From the NCBI GenBank assembly GCA_964518335.1, contig CAZFDT010000024.1, positions 4,855-68,854 of the forward strand: 64,000 bases of DNA, read 5' to 3'. The position numbers and the translations under genes are program-made. This stretch comes from CAZFDT01 sp964518335 (lineage in GTDB: Bacteria; Planctomycetota; Phycisphaerae; Phycisphaerales; Phycisphaeraceae). The notes beneath the pieces were generated by a model. That model was given only the letters and a program-made list of their open reading frames with translations, did no database searches and was not told the origin of the DNA. Positions 15,885-25,008 of the stretch are shown piece after piece (the first letter of the stretch is position 1; each line of letters opens with the position of its first letter).

Positions 15885-18360
15885 GGTCGAGGCCGGATCG
15901 GACGATCCGCTCGACGGCGATGTTACCGTGTCGCACGTCCACTCGCACGTCGTCGTCGCCGACATGGACGACGGCGAAGCCCGAGTCGGTGCAGAGGAAC
16001 GAGCGGAAAGGCGCGGTGATGGCGGGGGCGACGTGGAGGGTGCGCTCGACGGCGTCGTAGCGGATGCCGGTGAGTCCCTGCAGCAAGGCGTAGGACGCCA
16101 GGGCGCGGGCGTACCAGTGGCCGCACTCGATCTCGTCGAAGGGGTTGCGAGTTGCGCCGTCGTAGCGCCGGCGTGTGGCACGGACGATGGTCAGGCCCTC
16201 TTCGACGCGGCCGAGGCGCATCAGGTGCGACGCAACCTGGTACTCGATGCCGGTCCACACCTCGTCGGCATAGACGAAGGGCAGGGCCAGCTTGTCGCCT
16301 CGGGGCCAGGAGCACAGGAGCAGGCCGGCCTCGTCGCCCATGGCGTAGGTCGGGCGCTGCACGTTGGCGTGATCGTGGAGCGAGGTGCGGAAGTTGTGGC
16401 GGAACACGGCGTCGAGGTGCGCCGCAGTAATCCCGGCGTCGAGGACCGGCGGCAGGCCGGCGACCGCGGCGAACCACTCGCCGATGACGCCGTCGGAAAG
16501 GCAGCCGTCGCCGTACTGATACTTGGGGCCTTCCTGCTCGAAGAGGGCGCGGGCCTCGGGCGTGTCGCCGACGACGTTGTCGCCGCGCTCGATGCGCTGG
16601 ATAAGGTACTCGCCGTTGAACAGCTCGGCGGCGACACGGGCCTTGCCTCGTCGCAGCAGGTCGGGCCAGAGCGGATCGACATCGCCCATCGCCTGGCCCA
16701 TGGCCACTGCAGCGGCAAGAGCAGCGAGGTAGCAGGAGCCGGTCATGCCGTTGGGCCCGTGGAACTCGATGTCGTAGGTGTTGTGCTGGGGGCGGGTGGG
16801 CAGACCGGTGTGGTCGGGGTCCCACTGGGCGATGGCGAAAGCCAGGCTTTCCTTGATGTGGGGCCACAGTCGTTTGAGCCAGGCGTGGTCGCCGGCGATG
16901 CGCCAGTCACGGTAGGCCTTGATGATGCCCCCGAGCTGCCCGTCTGCGGCAGCGTGGCCCGTGTGGCTGGGCTGCTGGATAGGCAAAGAGACGCGGAAGC
17001 TCTGGTGGCCCGCCCCCGGAAGTTCCCCCGCCCCCGCCCCCGGGGTGTCGCCCTCATGAGTCTGGGCGACCTCGAACTCGGTTTCGCGCAGCGAGCGTTC
17101 GAGTGAAGGGAACAGGTGCGGCAGGGCCTGGGCGTAGTTCCACACGTGCGTGCAGGAGCCGTGGCAGCAGCCGCAGCTATCGAAGCAGCCCTCCCACGCC
17201 CACAACCGCCCGTCGTGCTGGCGAAGGACCGTCGGGGACTTGAGGATGGCCAGGTTGCAGGCCACGGCTTCGACGACTTCCGGGGGGAGCGTGGTGTCGA
17301 AAAAGGCGTCAGCGAACGCCAGTGACCGGCGGCGCAGATCGTCGTAGCGATCGCGCCAGTGGGCAGCGATATCGTCGAGCGAGGCGAAACGTGCGGCGTA
17401 CCACGGACGATAGCGCGCCTCGGCGGGCAGGTCCGGCGTGGCGTTGGGGTCGCACGCGATGGACGACAGTGGCACGTGCCACGCCAGTCGAAGGCGAATG
17501 GTGCGCGACGCCCCGGCGGGCAACTGCATCGGCACGTACAGGCTGGCGCCGGGCGAAGGTTTGCCCTGGTCATGCGGGCCGCGCTCGATCGGCTCACCCC
17601 GCATCACGTCGCGCCACACCATCGTCTGCGAATCGAACCACCCGCCGCGGAACCAGCCAAGGTCCACTGCAACACGCTCAGCGTCGCACTCGACGGCGAA
17701 GCTCCCCGCCGCCCACGGCGCGTCGGCGAACCCTGCCGCGTCCATGCGAAAGCCCTGGGGCATCCGCCCCACCGTCGGCGGGGTGAAGTCGTCGCGGCGA
17801 AACTCACGGTGCCGCGGGTCGTTGTGCGTCAGGTTGCGGCAGTGGAAGCTGAACACCGCGTCGATCGCCTCGTCGCCGGTGTTGGTCAGGGTGTATTCGA
17901 CGGCGGCGACGGGCAGGGACGAGTCGTCGGCGTCGGGCGGCGTGAAAGGACTCCAGCCAGTGACGGTGGCGCGGATAGGCCAGGCGGGTTCGGTGAGGGT
18001 GGCGGTGCCGAAGGGGAAACGCTGGTCGAAGGAGGCCTTGGCGAAACGGGGCAGGCCGTAGGTGCGACCGCGGCCGCCGGTGCCCGAGTCGTCGTGAAAG
18101 GGTCCCCAGGGGTGGAGGACTTTCCAGTTGGGGACGGGGCCTTCGAGGAGGCGTGCGTGTCGGGCGTGGTGGTCGCCACGGATGCACAGGGCGGCGTAGG
18201 CGTAGGGTTCGTGGAAGAGTTCGGGCCGGTGGTGGATGGAGACCTGCCCGAGCTTGCCGGAGCCTTCGAGGCTGATCATGCCGGCGCCGATGCCGCCCAT
18301 GGGCATGGCGACACGGTCGAGGTGCGAATCGGTCCAAGGGGAGTTGAAGGCGCGGGGCAT
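15877..18360 (-). CDS. GH116-type glycosidase (beta-glucosidase/GBA2-like)
   Basis: An 827-residue protein. The N-terminal beta domain begins with VAMPMGGIGAGMISLEG. A C-terminal (alpha/alpha)6 region contains GRLWAWEGCFDSCGC, SCTHVWNYAQALPHLFP, QHNTYDIEFHGPNGM and YGDGCLSDGVIGEWFA. These match the GH116/DUF608 group of retaining beta-glycosidases. No signal peptide is seen at the chosen ATG (18360). A Gly/Pro-rich loop (near residue 430, ELPGAG) carries one copy of the 14-bp interspersed word. It heads a three-gene minus-strand unit and is divergent from an ABC importer, so it probably degrades the imported glycoside. Confidence 0.87.
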   Translation of the reverse strand: MPRAFNSPWTDSHLDRVAMPMGGIGAGMISLEGSGKLGQVSIHHRPELFHEPYAYAALCIRGDHHARHARLLEGPVPNWKVLHPWGPFHDDSGTGGRGRTYGLPRFAKASFDQRFPFGTATLTEPAWPIRATVTGWSPFTPPDADDSSLPVAAVEYTLTNTGDEAIDAVFSFHCRNLTHNDPRHREFRRDDFTPPTVGRMPQGFRMDAAGFADAPWAAGSFAVECDAERVAVDLGWFRGGWFDSQTMVWRDVMRGEPIERGPHDQGKPSPGASLYVPMQLPAGASRTIRLRLAWHVPLSSIACDPNATPDLPAEARYRPWYAARFASLDDIAAHWRDRYDDLRRRSLAFADAFFDTTLPPEVVEAVACNLAILKSPTVLRQHDGRLWAWEGCFDSCGCCHGSCTHVWNYAQALPHLFPSLERSLRETEFEVAQTHEGDTPGAGAGELPGAGHQSFRVSLPIQQPSHTGHAAADGQLGGIIKAYRDWRIAGDHAWLKRLWPHIKESLAFAIAQWDPDHTGLPTRPQHNTYDIEFHGPNGMTGSCYLAALAAAVAMGQAMGDVDPLWPDLLRRGKARVAAELFNGEYLIQRIERGDNVVGDTPEARALFEQEGPKYQYGDGCLSDGVIGEWFAAVAGLPPVLDAGITAAHLDAVFRHNFRTSLHDHANVQRPTYAMGDEAGLLLCSWPRGDKLALPFVYADEVWTGIEYQVASHLMRLGRVEEGLTIVRATRRRYDGATRNPFDEIECGHWYARALASYALLQGLTGIRYDAVERTLHVAPAITAPFRSFLCTDSGFAVVHVGDDDVRVDVRHGNIAVERIVRSGLDHA
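17010..17023 (+). repeat. Interspersed 14-bp word, copy 1
   Basis: An exact CCGCCCCCGGAAGT inside the GH116 gene. On the coding strand it reads as L-P-G-A in a Gly/Ala/Pro-rich loop. Confidence 0.8.
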
Positions 18361-18455
18361 GGCGAGGTATCCCAAGATTGAGCAAGAGTTGCACACTACC
18401 TGTCTCTGGCGTAGGCTGCAACCGAACGTGGTTTGACGTAAGATCGACCGCTCCG

Positions 18456-20102
18456 ATGAAGGTGCTTTTCGCCATTCTCACCGGGCTGCTGGGGATCGCC
18501 TCGATGGCGACCTGGTGGGCTTATCCCACGCCGCCGACGGACGTGCCGGTGCTTTACTGGGTGACGGATCTGAATCCGGCGCGGGTCGAGCAGATTCGCA
18601 TTTTCATGGACTGGCAGATCAAGAACGGCCACCACACGACGGAGACGATCGGCACCCTGGAGGAGCTGGCGTCGTTCCGCCAGCGACGGTTCGCCCCGGC
18701 CGTGCGCGACACGATCGTCCGCGCCAACCCCGCGGCGGCGGCGATCTGGGACGAACGCAAGACCGCGCTGGTGCTGTCGTTGACCGTGCACATTCCCAAG
18801 CTGGAAATGCGCACCGACGCGGCCAACAGCGACGTGTCGAAGAAGATCATCCAGGGCGTCACGGGCATCGGCGGCGATGTCATGGACCTGGGCAGCGGCT
18901 CGATGGTGCGGCAGTTCCAGGAGATGGGTCTACTGGAGGACGTCACGGACACGGCCGCGGCGATGGGCTTCGGGCTCGACCGCACGTGGCCGGCACTGAC
19001 GCCGGAGCTGTCGCTGGTCAACGCCGACGGCGAGCGTCGACAGTACGCGTTTCCGTGCAACGTCAACGCGTCGCTGCTGTGGTTCAACAAGGAGACGTTC
19101 GAGCGCTACGGCCAGCCGCTGCCGCCGGCGCAGTGGACCATCGCCGAGTTCGAGGCTCGGGGCAAGGCGTTCGTGGCGGCGGCCAACCCGCCGGGGCAGC
19201 GCAACACGGTGTTCTTCGCCGATGGCATTCCGCTGGATGTGCTGCACCGCAGCAAGGGCCTGTCGCAGTTCAACGAGACGCTGACGCGCTGCACGATCGA
19301 CGATCCGCGCTGGGCCGAGTCGATGCGGCTGATCCACAAGTGGACCTACGCCGACCGGCTGCTGCCGACGCAGGCCGACCGCGCCTCGTTCGCCACCGAC
19401 TCGGGCTACGGCGGGGCGACGGCCCAACTGTTCTTCCGCGGCAACTTCGCCATGATGCACACGGGGCGATACCTGCTGATCCAGTTCCGCAAGTTCGGCA
19501 CGATGTCGCTGGGCGTGGCGGGTCTACCGTACGACTCGTTCCCCAACGCCGTGGTCGTCACGCGCTGTGCGGGGATCTACTACGGCGGGCCGAACAAGGA
19601 GTTGGCGGCCCTGTTCACGACGTTCCTGGCCAGCGAAGACTACAACATGCAGATCGTGCGCGACGCCGACGCGCTGCCGCCCGATCCGAAATACACCCTC
19701 ACCGAGGCGTACCTGCGTCCGCCGGACTTTCCCAACGAGTGGGGCTCGCACGAGGTGTTCGCCGAGGCCGTGCGCACCATCGCCATCGCGCCCGACCACA
19801 GCCCGTTCGTGCAGTCGTCGATCGTCAACCGTCACCTCAATGACGCCCAGGGCGCGGTGATGAACGACCGGCTCAGCGCCGAGGAGGCCGCAGCCCAGGC
19901 CGTCACCCGCATCCACAAGGAGATCGATTACACCCTCGCCGAGCGCCCCGAGCTGGCGGCGCAGTACGAGCAGCGCGTGCGGGATCAGCAGACGATCGAC
20001 GCCCTGCGCGCCGCGGGCAAGCCGGTGCCGGCGTCGCTGATCCACAACACGTTCTATCGCCGCTACTACCAGCAGATGGGCTGGCTCGAGGAGGATCGCT
20101 GA
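18456..20102 (+). CDS. Membrane-anchored extracellular sugar-binding protein (ABC)
   Basis: A 548-residue solute-binding protein of the bacterial family 1 type. A single N-terminal hydrophobic segment (about residues 2-23) has no lipobox Cys, so it may be signal-anchored. The next strand VPVLYWVTDLNPARVEQI and the later FPCNVNASLLWFNKETFERYG and FFRGNFAMMHTGRYL blocks are characteristic. It delivers oligosaccharides to the two permeases encoded immediately downstream (3-bp gap to the first). It is longer than the usual 400-450 residues, with a long C-terminal helical extension. Divergent GH116 suggests a glycoside substrate. Confidence 0.88.
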   Translation: MKVLFAILTGLLGIASMATWWAYPTPPTDVPVLYWVTDLNPARVEQIRIFMDWQIKNGHHTTETIGTLEELASFRQRRFAPAVRDTIVRANPAAAAIWDERKTALVLSLTVHIPKLEMRTDAANSDVSKKIIQGVTGIGGDVMDLGSGSMVRQFQEMGLLEDVTDTAAAMGFGLDRTWPALTPELSLVNADGERRQYAFPCNVNASLLWFNKETFERYGQPLPPAQWTIAEFEARGKAFVAAANPPGQRNTVFFADGIPLDVLHRSKGLSQFNETLTRCTIDDPRWAESMRLIHKWTYADRLLPTQADRASFATDSGYGGATAQLFFRGNFAMMHTGRYLLIQFRKFGTMSLGVAGLPYDSFPNAVVVTRCAGIYYGGPNKELAALFTTFLASEDYNMQIVRDADALPPDPKYTLTEAYLRPPDFPNEWGSHEVFAEAVRTIAIAPDHSPFVQSSIVNRHLNDAQGAVMNDRLSAEEAAAQAVTRIHKEIDYTLAERPELAAQYEQRVRDQQTIDALRAAGKPVPASLIHNTFYRRYYQQMGWLEEDR

Positions 20103-20105
20103 CTC

Positions 20106-21596
20106 ATGGCCACCGCCTCCCGCTCCCGTCGCAACCTCGCTCTCGGGCTGGCGTTTCTCGCGCCCAACATCGTGGGTGTGCTCACGTTCACCGTGTTCCC
20201 CGTGCTGTTCGCGATCCTGCTGGCGCTGACCAACTGGGACCTGCGCTACCACAACATGTACAAGAGCGAGCCGTTGAAGTTTGTCGGCCTGCAGAACTTC
20301 ATCCGACTCTTCACCGAAGCTGATTTCCTCCGCTTCCTGGGCAACACGCTCTTCCTCATGATGACCATCCCCTTCGCCATCGGCGCGTCGCTGTTCTCGG
20401 CGATGATGCTGTCGAAGGACCCGCGCGGCGGCGGCGGGCGCGTCTATGTCGCCATCCTCGCCACCGTCGGACTGGTCGTCGGCGTCGGCATGCTCGCCGC
20501 CATCGGCGCGGGCGCCACCGGCATGGCCATCCTCCTCACCGGCATCTTCAGCCTCGTCCTCATCGGCGGCAGCCTCGGCGGCAACACCATCTACCGCACC
20601 CTTTTCTACACCCCGCACTTCACTGCCGGCGTCGCCACCTTCCTCCTCTGGAAAAAACTCTACGACCCCTACAACGGCCCGATCAACAACGCCCTGGCCG
20701 GGCCTCTGGCCAGCCTCACCAACACCGTCAACGTCATCCCCGCGCCGCTGTTTACCGCCCTGGCGTGGGCCGGCCTGATCCTCATGCTCCTGCTGCTGCT
20801 GTGGTGCCTGCGCAAGCTGCGACTGATGTGGTCCGACGGCGAGGTGGGCACGGGCTCGGTCGTGTTGCCGCTGCTGCTACTGCTCATCCCGCCGGTGGTC
20901 GCAGTGGCGTGGGGACAACTGCAGCCGTTCGCCCGCATCATCGGCGCCGCCGCAGCGGCCGTGGTCGTGTGGCAGGCGGTGGTGTGGATCGTCCGCCCTC
21001 GCGAGTTCGGCTCCAGGGCGATGGTCGGCGCAGGGTCGGCGCTCATGCTGGGCATGTTCATCATGGTCGCCCAGTTTGTGCTCATGGGCCTCAGCGCCGT
21101 GGCATACAACCTGCCCGACATGGCGGCGACCAAGGACGGGCTCACCCCCCCGCTGTGGATCGCCTCCGCCGCGTGGGCCAAGCCCTCGATCATGCTCATG
21201 GGCTTCTGGGGCGCCGTGGGGTCCAACAGCATGCTGCTTTATCTGGCGGCGCTGACCAACGTGCCCGGCGAGCTGTATGAGGCCGCCGATATCGACGGCG
21301 CGTCGCGCTTCCAGAAGTTCTGGCACGTCACCTGGCCTCAGCTCGCACCCACCACGTTCTTCATCTTCGTCATGTCCGTCATCGGCGGCCTGCAGGGCGG
21401 CTTCGAAATGGCCCGCACCATGACCAACGGCGGACCCGACGGCGCCACCACCACCCTGGCCTACTTCATCTACATCGAAGGGTTCCAGACCGGCCGGCTG
21501 TCGTTCTCCGCGGGCATCGCCTGGGCCTTGTTCGCCCTGGTGTTCCTCGTCACCATGTTCAACTGGAAGTTCGGCAACAAGTACGTCAATGACTAG
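20106..21596 (+). CDS. Sugar ABC transporter permease, MalF-like, expanded
   Basis: A 496-residue permease whose N-terminus (LAFLAPNIVGVLTFTVFPVL) and C-terminal EAA loop (YEAADIDGASRFQKFWHVTW) are typical of the MalF/UgpA group. Typical members have about 300 residues. Here extra hydrophobic segments lie at about residues 115-165 and 215-330, suggesting several additional membrane helices between TM2 and the EAA core. It overlaps the next permease gene by 8 bp. No ATPase gene is nearby; a shared MsmX-type ATPase elsewhere is likely (inference). Confidence 0.88.
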   Translation: MATASRSRRNLALGLAFLAPNIVGVLTFTVFPVLFAILLALTNWDLRYHNMYKSEPLKFVGLQNFIRLFTEADFLRFLGNTLFLMMTIPFAIGASLFSAMMLSKDPRGGGGRVYVAILATVGLVVGVGMLAAIGAGATGMAILLTGIFSLVLIGGSLGGNTIYRTLFYTPHFTAGVATFLLWKKLYDPYNGPINNALAGPLASLTNTVNVIPAPLFTALAWAGLILMLLLLLWCLRKLRLMWSDGEVGTGSVVLPLLLLLIPPVVAVAWGQLQPFARIIGAAAAAVVVWQAVVWIVRPREFGSRAMVGAGSALMLGMFIMVAQFVLMGLSAVAYNLPDMAATKDGLTPPLWIASAAWAKPSIMLMGFWGAVGSNSMLLYLAALTNVPGELYEAADIDGASRFQKFWHVTWPQLAPTTFFIFVMSVIGGLQGGFEMARTMTNGGPDGATTTLAYFIYIEGFQTGRLSFSAGIAWALFALVFLVTMFNWKFGNKYVND

Positions 21597-23055
21597 GTCA
21601 GCCCCCACCACGCCCGTTTCGTCCGGTGGCGGCGCCCAGCTCCCGCCGGTGCGGCCTCAGACGCCGCGCGACGTCGCCCCCGCCAAACGCCGCGCTGCCG
21701 CCCGCCGCTACTTCGCCGCGTCCGGCCTGCACCTGCTGCTGGCGGCCATGGCCTTCATCCTCGTCCTGCCCTTCACGTGGATGATCCTCACCAGCTTCAA
21801 GCACCTGTCGCAGGTGAACGACCCGAGCTGGATTCCCGCCGCACCCTCGGCGCTCAAGCCCGGCGACCTGGCCGACCCGCTTGCGGTGATCCAGCGCCTG
21901 CGCGACGCCGACGCCCCGCTCACCAAACACCTGCGCACGCTCATGCGACCGTCGGTGCTGGCCGAGGTGGACGCCTTCGACGTTGCGGCCGTCACCGCCG
22001 ACGCCCCCTTTCCCGAAGCGATGCGCAATTCACTGACGAGCGAGTTCAACCGGGTGATCGCCGAGACGACGGTGTTCGACGTCGATGCCTTCGCGGGCGT
22101 CGAGCCGGGCGAACAGACGATCAAGCTGCGCGATCGCCTGCCCCTGATGGCGCAGGAGCTGGCTGACGCTCGCATGGCCTACGACGCCGCGCTGGCCAAG
22201 TCGCAGGACATGCACAGCCTCCCCGCCGCCGTACGGCAACTGCAGCGCGACGCAGCCCGCGCCAACGCCCGCGTCAAGGACCTGGACGAACGCCACCGCC
22301 ACGCCCGCGCTCTGCTCAACCGCCGCCACCTCGACGACGCCTTCGCTACTTCCGGGGGCGGCGCGATCCGTCCCACCCATGCCCTGCAGTGGGAGAACTT
22401 CATCCAGGTCTTCTACGACATCCCCTTCGCCCGCTACTACTGGAACAGCCTCTTCGTCGCCGCATGGGTCACGTTCCTCCAGTGCTTCACCAGTTCGCTG
22501 GCCGCCTTCAGCTTCGCCCGCATCAACTGGCCCGGACGCGACAAGGTCTTCCTCCTCTACCTCTCCACCATGATGCTCCCCGGCCTGGTCATGATGATCC
22601 CCAACTACCAGATCATGATCAGCCTGGGCCTGGTCAACACGATGATCGGCCTGATCCTGCCGGCCGCGTTCAGCGCCTTCGGCACGTTCCTGCTCCGACA
22701 GTTCATGCTCTCGATCCCCTCCAGCCTCGACGAGGCCGCCGAGATCGACGGCGCCAGCAAGTGGCGGCTCTACTGGGACATCATCCTCCCCCTGTCACGC
22801 CCCGGACTCATCACCCTGGCCATCTTCACCTTCATGGGCAACTACAACGCCTTCTTCTGGCCCCTGGTCATGCTCAAGAGCCAGCACAAGTACACCCTGC
22901 CCATCGGCCTGCTCTACTTCGATTCCTCCGCCGGCCAGGTCACCAACCTCCTCATGGCCGCCGTCGCCATGAGCGTCGTTCCCATGATCGTCGTCTTCAT
23001 CACGCTGCAGAAATACCTCGTCAAAGGCATCCAGCTCGGCGCGGTTAAAGGGTGA
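21589..23055 (+). CDS. Sugar ABC transporter permease, MalG-like, with large insert
   Basis: A 488-residue permease. TM1 (about residues 42-62) is followed by a roughly 200-residue hydrophilic helical insert before the usual core. The core has TM segments from about residue 285 and the EAA motif DEAAEIDGASKWRLYWDIIL near 380. Ordinary MalG-like proteins have about 280 residues. The insert should face the outside and could contact the binding protein or cell wall (inference). It forms one operon with the binding protein and the MalF-like permease. Confidence 0.88.
   Translation: MTRSAPTTPVSSGGGAQLPPVRPQTPRDVAPAKRRAAARRYFAASGLHLLLAAMAFILVLPFTWMILTSFKHLSQVNDPSWIPAAPSALKPGDLADPLAVIQRLRDADAPLTKHLRTLMRPSVLAEVDAFDVAAVTADAPFPEAMRNSLTSEFNRVIAETTVFDVDAFAGVEPGEQTIKLRDRLPLMAQELADARMAYDAALAKSQDMHSLPAAVRQLQRDAARANARVKDLDERHRHARALLNRRHLDDAFATSGGGAIRPTHALQWENFIQVFYDIPFARYYWNSLFVAAWVTFLQCFTSSLAAFSFARINWPGRDKVFLLYLSTMMLPGLVMMIPNYQIMISLGLVNTMIGLILPAAFSAFGTFLLRQFMLSIPSSLDEAAEIDGASKWRLYWDIILPLSRPGLITLAIFTFMGNYNAFFWPLVMLKSQHKYTLPIGLLYFDSSAGQVTNLLMAAVAMSVVPMIVVFITLQKYLVKGIQLGAVKG
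22348..22361 (-). repeat. Interspersed 14-bp word, copy 2
   Basis: Reverse complement of CCGCCCCCGGAAGT, exact, inside the MalG-like gene. It is read as T-S-G-G-G just before the permease core begins. Confidence 0.8.
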
Positions 23056-23161
23056 GTCGCTGGCGCGATCCCTGTCAAGGATCAACTGTCGCACGCTTGT
23101 GTCTTCGCATTCTTCCTTGCCCCGCGCCCGGCTATACTCCGCGACCTTTGCCGCCACGCCC

Positions 23162-23734
23162 ATGGGGAGAACCGCGTTGCACGTCAAAGAGGTCCTGACG
23201 CAGTTGCCGTTGTGGGCGCACGTGCTCGTGGCGTCGCGCGTGGTGCGCCGCGGCGCGATGGCGATGCTCGCTTGCGACGCCGCGCTTCTGGCTCAGGCGC
23301 TGGCGGTGTGCGAGGCGATCGAGCGGTGCGCCGCGGCGGGATGCGGCACCCGCGACGCCCGGGCGGCTTTCGACGCCGCCGCCGCCCTGCCCGAAACCCC
23401 CCTTCCCGCGACGGCGGCCGCCGCCGCGCACGCCCTGCGCTGGACCGTGGACGCCGCTCGCGCTGCCGAGAGCGCGCTCGACTTCCCCGTGGACGACACC
23501 GTCACACGCTCGGCGCTGGCCGCCATGGCGGCGCTGGCGCAGGACCCGCGCGTTTCGTCGCTGCAGTTGGCTGTCCTCGCCGCCGCCGACCTCGACCAGA
23601 TCCGCTTCGCCTGCGGCGAAATCCGCCTCGGACGATACGACGGCCTCACCGACCACGTCCTGTGCCGCCTGGCGCCCGTCCACCCGCTCACGCTCACCGA
23701 GCCGACGCCCACACCCGAAGAACAGGCCCGGTGA
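23162..23734 (+). CDS. Hypothetical alpha-helical protein
   Basis: About 190 residues, very Ala-rich and apparently all helical, with no signal peptide, membrane span or recognised motif. A TATACT-like box lies 33 bp upstream of the chosen ATG (23162). A TTG at 23176 with GGGGAGA upstream is an alternative start. It ends 3 bp before a membrane-protein gene on the same strand, so the two probably form an operon. Function unknown. Confidence 0.55.
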   Translation: MGRTALHVKEVLTQLPLWAHVLVASRVVRRGAMAMLACDAALLAQALAVCEAIERCAAAGCGTRDARAAFDAAAALPETPLPATAAAAAHALRWTVDAARAAESALDFPVDDTVTRSALAAMAALAQDPRVSSLQLAVLAAADLDQIRFACGEIRLGRYDGLTDHVLCRLAPVHPLTLTEPTPTPEEQAR

Positions 23735-23737
23735 ACC

Positions 23738-24853
23738 ATGAGCGCAGGAGTCCGCATCATGCTCGCACTACTCGTCACGTTGCTGGTCCTGCCCGCACTG
23801 CTGTTGACCCTTGCCAACGTCGGCATGACCGCCGCTTACACCGCCCGCGTACCCTCCGGGCCGGACGCCATGGGTCTGATCGTTCCCTTCCTCACCTCCG
23901 CCGCCGCCGGTGTTCTGCTGCTGTTGGCCACTTGGATTTGTGTGCCCACCGGCGGGCTGGCGTGGATCAGCCCCCGACACGGGGTCACTGCAGCGCTCGC
24001 CACCGCCGTGGTCCTGGGCGTCGGTCTGGCGTCCGTCGGGGTCATGGCCGCCTGGATGGAACGCAAGGGGGCCTGGGTCCCCGTCGTCGGCGCGCTCTGC
24101 GGCGGCGCGGCGCCCCTGGCGCTGGGCGTGCTGCTGTTGACCTGCGCCTGGCGCGGCGGCCAATCGCCCGCGGCGATCGGCGCGCTGCGCGGCGTCGGCG
24201 CGGCCCTGGGCCTGGCCGCCGTCGTCGGCTACGCGCTGGCGGCCTACGGCCTGGCGGCGCACCTGCGCCTGCAGGCCGACAACACCCGCAGACAACTCGA
24301 GGAAATCGCCCAGCGCGAGGCGCGCTGGGACCGCAGCCGCGCCCTGTCCATGCTCGAATCCCTGCGCGAGTCCTACGCCCGGATGAGTCCCGACGCGCCC
24401 CTGTGGGTCTTCGTCGCGGCCCTGCCCGACACCGACGACGACGAGTGCCGCGCCTTCATCATCGCCCGCGCCCGGCAGGCCCCCGACTTCGACGCCGCCA
24501 TGCAGAGCACGCTCACCAGCTCGAACCCGCGCTACCGCCACGGCTGCGTGGACCTGATGCGCTTCTCCCCGCGCGGGCAACTGCAACCGCACTGGCTCGC
24601 GCCGCTGGCCGAGTCGATCGCCATGACCGCGCGCGACATCGCCGCCAGCCCCGACTGGCTCAACCCCGCGCAGGACACCAACCCCCAGCCTGTCGAACAC
24701 ATCCGCTCCCTCGTCGCCGTCGCCAGCCTCTACGCCCCATCCGCCCCACTCGACCTCGCCCTGGCCAACCTGCGCGAAGCGCTGGCCGCGGCACCACCCA
24801 CCCCCACCCGCAACGACGCCCTCGCCTCACTCCCCCCGCCGCCCGCACCGTAA
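23738..24853 (+). CDS. Membrane protein with soluble C-terminal helical domain
   Basis: A 371-residue protein with four probable membrane helices: about residues 7-29, 47-70, 85-107 and 115-137. A possible fifth lies at about 150-172. The C-terminal half is hydrophilic, begins with a coiled-coil-like segment (RLQADNTRRQLEEIAQREAR) and is rich in Arg, Asp and Pro. No family was recognised. It follows the preceding hypothetical gene by 3 bp and may act with it at the inner membrane. Confidence 0.6.
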   Translation: MSAGVRIMLALLVTLLVLPALLLTLANVGMTAAYTARVPSGPDAMGLIVPFLTSAAAGVLLLLATWICVPTGGLAWISPRHGVTAALATAVVLGVGLASVGVMAAWMERKGAWVPVVGALCGGAAPLALGVLLLTCAWRGGQSPAAIGALRGVGAALGLAAVVGYALAAYGLAAHLRLQADNTRRQLEEIAQREARWDRSRALSMLESLRESYARMSPDAPLWVFVAALPDTDDDECRAFIIARARQAPDFDAAMQSTLTSSNPRYRHGCVDLMRFSPRGQLQPHWLAPLAESIAMTARDIAASPDWLNPAQDTNPQPVEHIRSLVAVASLYAPSAPLDLALANLREALAAAPPTPTRNDALASLPPPPAP

Positions 24854-25008
24854 CGCGACGCGACGCCCCGGGCCGCACCCGGAAAGTGATTTCACGCGCG
24901 ATGACCCTTTCCCGGCCCATGCAAGTGCGGGGGCGGCGCGGATGATGGTCGTGGCGGTTCGTGCTGGAATGCTTTTGATGCGAAGATGGTTGGCAACAAC
25001 AGGGCCAC

